Below are positions 37,601 to 49,600 of a stretch of DNA of 64,000 nucleotides, in pieces. The stretch covers positions 43,592 to 107,591 of the forward strand of contig VZRN01001157.1 of the NCBI GenBank assembly GCA_013397935.1, given 5' to 3'. A program made the translations under genes and the position numbers. This DNA is from Dasyornis broadbenti (taxonomy: Eukaryota; Chordata; Aves; Passeriformes; Dasyornithidae). How positions within the stretch are numbered: position 1 is the stretch's first letter; each line of letters begins with the position of its first letter. The notes beneath the pieces are model-generated. The model saw nothing but the letters and a program-made list of their open reading frames with translations. It ran no database searches and had not been told where the DNA came from.

Positions 37601-40600
37601 TGTGCTAGTCCTTCTGAGTCTGAGAAATACAAATAGCAAGGTACTACTATCTTCCTTGGGTAAAACAGTGTGCAATGTTAATGCAAAAAAAAAAAAAAAT
37701 TATATAGCTTTCAAGTATTAAAAATATTAGTTATCAGAAGAACTGTTAGAAAAGCAAGTATCATTAAAATTATAACTAATAATTAAAACGGCAAATTTTG
37801 ACAGCAGTGATTGTGGCATTTTCTGTTACAAAAAAATTCTGGTTCTATTTAAAAGGATGGTGGACAAGGACTTGGAAGCCAGAGCACAAGGGAGGCAAAA
37901 GCACAAAAATCCCAATAGCCTCACAAAATTCCCTGAACTGAAAATAATTGGAAACTGAGAGAATATCTGTGGAAATATATATGCTTGACCTGATGGTAGT
38001 CTTCCCTTGGGCAGTCTGTTAATGGTCTCTGCTGGAAATAAAATACAGAGCTACATTAACCCTTGGGCAGAACCAACACAATGTTTCACATGTCCTTTTC
38101 TGAAGAAATGTGAGGCACTGACTTCTAAATTTGAAGTTCATTCAATAAACATTTAGTTTTCCATGTCCATGAGAAGAATGCATAAATGTTATCATGCTAA
38201 CATGATATACAGTATTTTACAGGACATTATGTTCCTCTGCTAAGGCAGGGTAGAGAAGGCTATAGCCCTTCTGCAAACACACAATTTTCACAAGATCCTT
38301 TCTAAATAAGTATAGATATCAGTCCTAATATTCTGACATTTTTTCTATCCTATTCTGTTTACAGACAATATTCCTAGTAATTAATAATTTTTATGTTTTA
38401 CACTAAAATATCATGCTTTACTTCTGCATACAGTTTAAAAATAATTCTGTGTATTCCAAAGCTTGTTGCATATCAGTGGTTGACTGAAATTCTTTGTCCA
38501 GTTTGGGGAAAATGTGGAGGTATAGAACAAAAATAATTGTATAAAATGCAAATTTATTATAATAAGAGGCATTTCTTTAGGCAAAAGAAACTGAGAGTGG
38601 CTTGAATAAGGTGAATTCTCATTCAGTGTAAACATGGAAAAGCTACATGAATTTCATCCTAAAAGTAAAAATAGTTGAAGACCTATGATCAGAGAAAAAA
38701 TTTCCAAATATTCAGGAAATCATCTCTGTCTTTTATCTGTTCTTATAACAAGAGAAATGGTAGAGCATGGATGTAGACAAATTAAAAGAAAATCCCTAGA
38801 TATTATTTAATAAAAGCTGAACTCTAAAGACAAACACATAATCTAGCTTTAAACTTCTTTCAGTTGTTGACATTCCCATTTGCTATTTTTCTTTGATAAG
38901 ATTTAAATAAAAACAAATACTCTGACGGTGCTCCGATATTTATTGAAAGGGGCACCTATTGCACTCTGACTATTGTGCAACCCCAGGTAATCATTCCTTG
39001 GCACACTCTGGGGTTTGGTGGTCAGTATCACTCAAACACAATATATTAAATTAGCTGGACTTGGGCATGAAGGATCAATGATAACAGTTAGCCAATTCCT
39101 ATTTTCCAGTCAGACCTTCAGGACAGAACAGAAGTACTGAAGAGGAGTACATTTTGCCAACAGGTAACAGCTCATTGGAAAGCATTATTTTCTATGTGAT
39201 CCAGATAAAATCAGTAGCATTCTGTAATCATTTGATTGCTCCTTTAGAGTTAAAAAAGATTATTTGGCTTTAAAATAATAAATATAAATTGCATGTAGAA
39301 CTTAATAAACTTACATGATACTTGGTGACTCTAAGATGTATTCTAAGACACCTTAACTTCATATGACACCATAAGCAAAAGTAATTTAAAAAAAAAAAGT
39401 AACAATCTGAGTCTGGAAATACAGAACCGAGGACATGATTTTAGTTACTTCAATAAAATTATTAGCTTCAGAGGGACTGTTCAAATGCTGTAAGTAGGTG
39501 CAGAACTATCCAACAGCAAGTGCTGGAGTTGTGTCTGGTTTTTATGATTCATTTCTACATCCGAAAATCTGTCTATTCAGATGAATATTTCAGATTACTT
39601 CTTGAAAAGGAACACTGATTAAAATATGCCATACTTTTATAAAACTGTCTGGAACTTTGTCACACAAACGCAGAGCCAAAAGAGTGGGAAATTACAAGAT
39701 GGGCTTTGAAGACTGTCTTTGGGTATCTGGTGATCTGACTGTGCAATTAACCATGATACAGTAATGCCATAGATAGTTTTGTAAATGCTGTGCCTGAGAT
39801 GTTAAAGGTCTGACCAGTAGCAAGCTGTCACCTTTGCAAACAGACCTAGCAGACCGAAATAAGAAGGTAAATCTTTATATTACCCATGAAGGAGTTATAA
39901 AGGTTTTTCCCAAGGTAGGAAGTTAGGGAATTCTCCTCTGCTTACAGTAAATAAGAATATTGGTCTCTCCTAATATTGTTTCCTTTCCTGACTCAAGACA
40001 AAATTTTGAGGTTACAAAACAAACAAACAAACAAAAACTAGAGAGCTTGAATGTTGTTTACAGGATTAATCTGAGTAGAAACTTAATAGCCTGTCCTACT
40101 ATTTTTGAAATACTAATCAGAATGAGTAAATATATTTTTAGGAGACCTGAATCCATTATTTTTTCTCTTTTATAGTTTTGAGCAAGGATTCCTGTTCTAC
40201 ATGGGGTGGAGGACATTTTTCAACCTTTGATAAATACCAGTATGACTTCACTGGGACTTGCAACTACATCTTTGCAACTGTATGTGATGAAACCAGCCCA
40301 GACTTCAACATTCAGTTCCGCCGTGGGCTGGACAAAAAAATTGCAAGGATCATTATTGAGCTTGGACCTTCTGTTGTCATTGTTGAGAAAGGCAGCATTT
40401 CTGTCAGGAGCGTTGGGTAAGGTTCTGCCATGAATGGGGAGTAAGTGTTTGAAGAGCACAGGGAGCTATATAGCAGTTGCACTAAAGACTACTTTGTGTC
40501 AAAAATGAATTAGCAAATTACTGAAGTTAACACGCCTAACTGGACTCTACTCCTATTGCTCCCCATCAAGCACACACACTCTACAACGTTCCCTTTATGG

Positions 40601-43600
40601 GTTTCTCTAATCTTGTCAGTTTTCTGTCATAATAATAATTCTTAAATAAACAGGCCATAGAATCTCTTCAGGATAATCAACATTAGTTCTGCCACACAAA
40701 CTTCATTGTTACAAGTTTTTGAAATGTGTAACTATGCTCTAATAAAACCAAGCCAAATGAAGACGCCAAGTCCTGTGCAAACATTGTCAGTAGAAGAATC
40801 ACTATGCAACCCATTTTGTGGTGATTCTTCTGTGAAGCTGATGACATGGATTTTCAATCAGCAGAAATTTTCATGTATTTTGAAATGTCACAGCTAAAAA
40901 GGAAAAGAATTCTGTTTCACATTGTTGCAAGTACTCAGACAGTATGTGTATAATATACAAACTTAGTAACTAATACCTGCATAATCTTGCTATGAGAAGA
41001 CTGGTTTCTCTCTTCTCAACTTATTACAGTGTCATTCAGTTGCCTTACTCCAGCAATGGAATCCAAATAGCACCTTATGGACGTAACATCCGCCTGGTGG
41101 CCAAGCTGATGGAGATGGAACTGGTTGTCATGTGGAACAATGATGACTATCTCATGGTTAGTAAAATGTTCTCGCAGAGCAGAGAAGAAAATGCTCACTG
41201 ATTTACTGGAAAGACAAGAACTCTTTGAACTTAATGGGTGCTTTTCATGCAAACTATTTACTATTACTCTTTTGATATTTACTATTTTGATATTTATTCT
41301 TTTCCTGTTTTATCCATTTCTCTTGAAATAAATGACTTTGCATGTTACTTTCACTTGCAGCACTGGTAGGTGGCTAAAGCTACCAGTGCTGAGATTTGTG
41401 GACACTTCCACACGTTTTAGTCTTTCCTCTGGGTATTCCAGAAGCTGTAATGTTTTGTTTAAGAGATGTTGTTTAAAGTTGTGTAGAACTTAATATTGTA
41501 TGCCATAGTTTAATCTTTTCTACTGGGCTTCCCCAGGACATCTTTTGGTTTCAAATGCTGAGTGCTTCTACCAGTTTCTTCATTTCTTTCCTCCTTCTGA
41601 ATTTTTTCAGGTTTTCCCTCCAAAATCCCCAATATAACTTCTCAGTGTGACCTGTGATATTATTGCTACAAAAGGCACTGAATTCTAAATTGATAGGTTT
41701 GATTAAAAAAGGAGATTCAGATGTAATAAATTTTCTAGGAGATTTATCAGTATTACTATCATACATATAAGAGGAAATGCTACTGTGGTGGGTTAAACTG
41801 ACTATACAAAGAATATAGTTTTATTTTCTCTGATCTAAGATTTTTCATAATAATTCATTGTTTTTAGCCAGTAGTAATACTACCACTTTAGTCTCCAGAG
41901 GAATAGAGAACTGAATAACCTTATTCTTAAAACAGATTTTCTTCTTGTAACCTGAAGTTTCTTAAGAGAAGAAACCTGAAATTCATGTTCTGTCAACAAA
42001 GATATTAGCAAGCATTCAGCATTATTTTCTTTCTTTTTTTTTTTCATGGCTCCTTAGAATATTATCCCACCTCAGTTCCCTGTAAGTGTCTCCAAATCTT
42101 ATTCCTTTATTAAATACTAATTTTAAAATGTCACTACTTGCTTATTGGGAAAAGACTTCACTGCTTACAAAACTCTTCCTCCAAAAAAGTCACTGAAATT
42201 AACAAGAATAATCACTTTTAATTGGGTGCTTGAACTGAATCTGTTTGAGAAAGACAATGCTGTGTAGATAATTTTACTTAGGGTGATACTTTTAAATGTT
42301 TTGTTCTGTTTTATTTTAGGTTTTGGCTGAAAAAAAATACATGGGGAAAACCTGTGGAATGTGTGGGAACTATGACGGTTATGAATTGAATGAATTTGTG
42401 CGTGAAGGTAAGAAACAAGGACATTTCAGATGGAAAGAGAACGATTTAAAGTGAGTCAAGGTGAAAACTGAATACTGTGGCAGCATTGCTTTGTTTCAGA
42501 ATTGAGTAAAGCAGTCCCATGGGGCCCGACATACCCCTCATGTGATTATGCTACGCTCTGTTATCTGCTGTGAGCATAATATAGTGGGCTCCTCATACAA
42601 GTGATAAGCACTCTTATCTTTTAGAAACATGGATCACACTCTCCTAACTTTCAGAAGAGGCGGTTGTTATCTTGGGAATATTAACTAGTAGGACATTTAA
42701 CAGTCAAAGAGTAGAATGGGAGTTTTGCTACATCACAGCAACAAGTAAACAAATCAATGCAGTCCTTTTCCTGACAAATTATAACCCTTCAATTTCCAGG
42801 TAAATTGCTGGATACATATAAATTTGCTGCATTACAAAAAATGGATGATCCATCAGAGATCTGCCTGTCCGAGGAGATACCGATTTCCAGCGTTCCTCAC
42901 AAAAAATATGTAAGATCTCCTTGGCTTCTCTGCGGCATGATTCTTAACAGCTGGCAAAAGATAGATAGAAATCAACAACAGAGAGGCAGTGGTTTCATAA
43001 AACTGACTTCCATGAAAACCAGTAAAGTCAGTATCTGTATAGCATGATAAGAGAAAGAAAAGGAGTTCTTTCCATTAAAATACATTTTAATAAAAGCCCA
43101 CAGGCGTTTTTAAGGCTAGATTTAAATCAGTCATAAAAATCAACTAGCATTAACTACAGCTTTCTGGAATTCCATGCAGGTCATCACAGGAAATTCGTGG
43201 AAACCAGTGAAGCTTGAAGAAGTTTTTATCAGCCAGTTAGAGACCTGACACTATAAGCTGTACAGACTTGAAGATATTCACAATGCCTAAAACATATTGC
43301 CAGATAACATTCCTGATAACCTGGACAGCTGTTATCAGCTGCTATCACTTACAGTTGTAGATGAAAAGAAAATGAGTGTTCCTGAGAATCTTTAAGACTT
43401 TGTACTGCAGTAGGCAACATGACAGGCAATACAAACATGCAGGCAATAGAAATGCATCAAGTGTTTGCTCAAAGAGGAATGAATTTTGTGATCTTTACAT
43501 CTGGGATGTTTATCCTGGAAGTAAGCTCCCATGAGACAACACCTTTCCTGTGTGTGCAGCCATTTTTAAGGGGATCAATGGCACAGAAAGTGACTTAATT

Positions 43601-46600
43601 TTCCACATAATGAGACGTAGAATTATTTCAATATATCAAATTCCTTCTATTGTACAATGGATTTATATTCCCTTCTATCTGTGAATTTCTCATGCATTTT
43701 AAGTCAAATATACATTATTAAACTGTAGGGGAAAAAAGCAAAAAAATCAACAAGAAAATCATAACTAGCAGTGTTATTCCATTGTGGTTTTCAAATGAAG
43801 GAAACACTACCAGAAACAATTTTCTTTCTCTTTTTATTTAGGCCATGATCTGCTCTCAGCTACTTAATTTGGTGTCACCAACCTGCAGTGTGCCAAAGGA
43901 TGGGTTTGTCATTCGTTGCCAGCTTGATATGCAGGACTGCAGTGAGCCAGGACAAAACAATTGCACTTGCTCTACACTGTCAGAGTATTCCAGGCAATGT
44001 GCTATGTCCCACCAAATGGTGTTCAACTGGAGAACTGAAAACTTCTGCTGTAAGTGCAAATGGTTTATTCATGCGGGACTATACTTAATTTTTCTATGTT
44101 TTAAATAGAGTGATAATGATAAATAACTGGAATATAAAACAGGTGATAAAAAAGTCTCTGCTGTCTTTAATCATACAAATTATTTCCTAAAGAGAACAGT
44201 GGTCTTTGATAAAGCTATAAGAAGGAAAGCAGGGAAACTTCAAAGGAGATGGAAGCTCAAAACACAGCTCCTATGTCTAGATCAGTGAAAATAAAACAGA
44301 AGAACATCCACCAAGAGAAAACTGCTTAATTTCTCAAACTTCCAACAGGGGCCTGTTTGCTCATAGCACTGTTTTCTTATTATTGTACTTAGCAAATTAG
44401 CCAGTGAAGAGAGAGCACTTTTAAATAGCCCCTGAAGTCTTTGAACTTTTTTGCTAACAATTGGCATAACTCTTTTTATTTACAGATGATTTTCAGTAGT
44501 CCTTTTTCAGATGCTTTACCTTCTTATTTACAACAACTGATTGGAAGTTAAACCTTGAAGTACTACAGAAAATCTGATTTGTGGTGCTTCATTAGGCTGC
44601 AATGTGGCCTGTTTGCCATTCTTCAAGATTCTGAGAAACATTTCCAATAAATTGGCATGAAAAAAAGCCAGAGTGAATATGATGGTAACGATGAATACTC
44701 AGATGATGTAATGAGTATTGAGGCAGGATAAAAGAATGTTACTGTCAGAAATCAGAAGATCTTGTCCTTGTTAGGGAGTAGATGAAACATTCTTCCATGT
44801 TTACACTTTAAAATCTTAACACTTCCACTGTTTGTTGCAGCTGTGGGAAAATGTTCTGCTAACCAAATCTATGAGGAATGTGGTTCTCCATGTATTAAAA
44901 CCTGTTCCAACCCCGAGTACAGCTGTTCCAGTCACTGTACCTATGGTTGCTTTTGTCCAGAAGGTATCATTTCATCATATTCTTAATGGACCACACAAAT
45001 GTTTTTTTTTCATATATCCAGTCAAGTGGAATAGACTGCTTAATAATGAACTAGCTGTGCATTTCAGGGCATTGTGCTGCTAGAACTCAAGACTCCAGTT
45101 ACATTATGTTACTTGAGAAAGAGCAGATAACATAATGTAACTGGAGTGTTTGTGTAATCATGGTCCTTAAAGATGGTTGGTCACTGTTTGCAAGAACAGA
45201 GCTATGAAAATGTTTTCCTCACAAGACCATGATTTGTGATGGGATAGTGATATGCCATCTGCTTAAAGTTCTTTACTAAAATTTACATTGATCAAACTTA
45301 ATTAATTTCCTGTCCCAAACTGATATCCAGCCTTTAAGGGCACCAGCAAGAAGTACCATACCTCAGGGGATTTCTGCAATATTATGGGCATTTTGTACAT
45401 TCCCTTTAAAGTAGTTGAACTTGCTGCAGAAATTGTGATCATTACTGTCATTTGCATTTCAAAATAGAACAATTGACTGCATGTTCACATGACAAAGTAG
45501 CCAAAAGCTCTTGTCACTCATGAAGAGTTAGTTTTATTTTAATTAGGAGAAAAATTCCTGCATCTCCAAGTATGGGCACTGGCTGTGCAAGAATAGCATT
45601 CTCAAGTTCATTTCAGAAAGCATTCAAGCCATAATAACTGTAGTGCTAAGTGAGGATGAGAAAAATATTTTGTTTATCTTCTTTGGCAGGAACTGTTCTT
45701 GATGATATCTCGAAGAATCGGACATGTGTGCACATTAGCCAGTGCCCATGTACACTGAGTGGGAAAACATATGCTCCTGGTGAGACAATGAAAGCAGCTT
45801 GTAGGACCTGGTGAGTAGCAACAGGTACTGCCAAGAGAGAATGTAGAGTACCTTCACCAAACAATTGGAAAATTTTTCCTAACCTTTTGGAGGGCAGCAC
45901 CTTTCACGATTCAAGAAAGTTTACTGACAATCCATACAAGAGTTCAGCAACTTTAAATTAAGATAAGCAACTTCAACTGATATATGTAGACGAAAAAAAA
46001 AATCAAAGCATAGAAAGTATAAGGAGAAAAGTGATTCAAATTACATATTCTGTTGCTAGGAAATAGCTGAGTTTTTAGAGTGTAAAGAAGATAAAAACCT
46101 TACACAGAATTTCTTGTTTTCGGCAGTAAATGTGTGATGGGTCAATGGAACTGCGAAGACTTGCCCTGCCCTGGAAGGTGTTCACTGGAAGGAGGCTCCT
46201 TTGTTACCACGTTTGATTCGAGGCCATATAGATTCCATGGGGTTTGCACTTATGTTCTTATGAAGGTAATTTCTTGCAGTCCAGAAACAGAAAATATCAA
46301 ATGGATATATTTTAGTCTGTCTTTGGTTTCCTATTGGAACACAAACTGAGGACTTCATAAGATACACATTTATTCTACAAATCCTTATTATACTGACACA
46401 GACTTCTCTTTCTATTTTTATTTTTTCTGTTTCCCCCAGAGTTCCAGCCTGCCACACAATGGAACCCTAATGGCTGTATATGAAAAGACTGGTTATTCTC
46501 ATTCTGAGACATCACTTAGTGCTATAATTTACCAATCTACAAAGGTACGTATTACCTCCACAGGTTCCATCAAGCATTTCAGTCACTAGATTAGCAAAAT

Positions 46601-49600
46601 AAGTGCTCAAAGTCATTTCCAGTAGCTTGAATTTAAAAATTATGGAGGATAAATACTGATTATATGTTTCTGCTCATGTATACACAGTAAAGATGTCAGT
46701 TGCTACATCAACTCAGGAAGGTATTTTCAAAGTGAAAACTAAAAGCAGCATGTAATAATATATGAGCAAACGCTTGAATCAATTTTTTTTTTCTTTTACA
46801 TAGGTCATTTACAATACAGTTGCTTAAGTTAACATACAAACAGCATCTGTAAAGATAATTATTTCTGGTTCCATGTCCTCTTCTTACAGGACAAAATTGT
46901 GATTTCACAGAATGATTTCCTTACTGATGATGATGAGCTTAAGCGACTACCTTACAGATCAGGTAAAAAAAGGGGAATATAAGTTATATCCAAATTAAAT
47001 TAAATGTCTGTTTTACACAACCCAGCATCTTTCACAGTCTTTCAATTGCTAATACCAGGGGTTTTAGAGGAAGGTTAAAGTCTTTCCTGCTGCATCTCTT
47101 TCTCTGTGGAGAGTTGTGTGTGGGAGTTGTAGCTAGAGTGTTAGAACACTTATATACGCGTTAAAATCGTTACCTTTCAATATCATCAACGTCTCTATTT
47201 TAAACTTGCTTGTTCCTTCAGGAGACATCACTGTTTTCAGACAGTCCTCCATGTACATTCAAATGCATACAAACTTCGGGCTGGAACTTGCAGTTCAAAC
47301 ATCGCCTGTGTTCCAGGCCTATGTGAAAGTTGGATCGCAATTCAAAGGCAGAACACTAGGTAAGTAAACAAGTCCCCACGCAAAGGAGAAAATGTAGGGA
47401 GTATAATTTTGAAAACTTAGTATTCATCTTTTAGGAAATTCATTTTCTTCTCCAGATTCAAAGAAAAAAACCCCATGCATTGGAAAATTGAATTGGTTTT
47501 TTGCTTATAACTTTAAAACAAATCCAAGAAATGAGATGGGTCACATTTTTCATGCATAATACAACACTGTTCTGTACGTGTTTTATGTGTACCTTTTTCA
47601 CTATGTGCTTTACTACACAATGAAGGAGCAACAAATAAGTCTGTGTGGTCTCTGCATCTTGGACCACACAGTTCTTTGAATGTAGTGCATGACCACTGTA
47701 AATACAATGAGCCTAAGAATTTAAAATCTTCTCAGCTGGTAAGCACCAGATGGAGATGTTTGTGTTTATTGCACAGTAACATTAGCCACATGAGCATATC
47801 TTGCATTCTGGTTACGGGGAATTACAGAGAGGCTTTAGCTTTTACAAAAGCCTAAATGCATATTCTTTGTCATTATGCCTTTAATATACATACAAAACCA
47901 AGAAAATGCAAAAGCTTTTCATGGTCTTTCTCTTTTAAGTTATTTAAAACCACTTTTTTTTCTAAAAACAAGACAAAAACTTCCGTATTCATTTCTCATT
48001 GAACAGCTTGAGGAGGCAGAGGCTCATTGTTTGAATGTGTACATAATCAAGATTGTCTGGCTACTTGACCTGAGTATTCATTAACACTCCATGTAGAGCT
48101 TTTGAATCTATTTTCTCACTATTATAGAATGAAACACTGTGCATACATTCTTTAATTTTCAGCCATCCCTTTCTGATGTTATCAGGTTTGTGTGGCAATT
48201 ACAATGGAGACACTACAGATGACTTCATGACTAGCATGGATATCACTGAAGGGACAGCCTCCCTTTTTGTAGATTCCTGGAGGGCAGGAAATTGCCATCC
48301 TGCTTTAGAGAGAGAGACTGACCCTTGTGCATTGAGTCAACTAAACAGTAAGTAGATGATCCTGTTGTAACTGATCTCTCCATCTGGCTTTGTTTGACAC
48401 TTCCATAAGCCTATACCAGAGAAAGAGAGAGTTGGACAGAAGCAGACTGAGAGGATTGAATATCACAAATTCTGTTACCAAAAAGACAGTTCTGATTTCT
48501 AGAATACATATCAAATGAAACCTTATCAGATCCCATTCTAAAGATGTGGGATTGAGATGACGAATGAGAGGGGTTTGGTGATCTGTCTAGTGAAACTGCA
48601 ACGTCCATGACTGTCTTAGACTTGCTCAGCAGTACTGTGACTGAAATCCAGGTTTTGTCTTCCCAAGTCTCTATTGCTATTGGTTTTTAAAAAAAAAAAA
48701 AAAAGCTCAAAAGAAAAAAAAAACCAAACTCTACTGAGCTGCTTGTACAAGAACAGAGCCTGAAAGCTAACAAGCTAAGAAGTTGTCCTATTGTCCAGTG
48801 CATCAGTGCCAAAAGTTCACCTAAAATACCAAATTTTTAAAGAATTTCTTTTTCATTTTCTTTCCCCTAACTTTCCCTTTTTAATATCTATTATTTACTT
48901 TGATTAGAAATATCTGCTGAGACTCATTGCTCCATTCTGACCAAGAAGGGTACCGTGTTTGAGAAATGCCATGCTGTGGTGAACCCTATTCCTTTCTACA
49001 AGGTAGGAAATTATGATGGATGTTGTACAGAAAGAGTCCAAATATAAACCAGATTGGACTCATATACAGTGTCCCACGCGTTGAATCAGCAATGCTGAGA
49101 AGCTTAGGAACAGGTGTGGTTTTGAAAATTATGTCTCCACTACACGGCAAGTCTGTTTGGTCACAGGCACCAGTCCCATCCCTGTGAATCAGAAAGTATT
49201 TTTGCTCATGCTGCAGTTGTCCATGACAACAACTTTAACTTTGCAAAGTATTGATTTTTCCATGGGCATAATTGAGCTCATTTGCCAATCTACAAAAAAT
49301 ATTTTGAGAATTAAAAATGAGAAGCACCGAATAAACAAAGGCATTTTTTAGCTACTAAGTATATTTTATTTACATCAACAAGGCTACTATTCAGATATTT
49401 TCCATCAGTTTTAGTGATGCAATAATATGTATCTTGTGTGACTTAGTTCTGCAATTCAGCCTAGAATCGTATCGGTTGGAAAGGATCTTGGAGATCAAGT
49501 CCAACTATAAATGTAACAATGCCAAGTCCACCACTAAATCATGTCCTCAATGTCACATCCACTCGTTTTTTTAAACACCCCTAGAGTTTAGCACTTCCAA

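Noticed and set aside
40206..40459. Open frames on both strands over exon 4 in other frames
   Set aside because: Shadows of the vWD1 coding exon.
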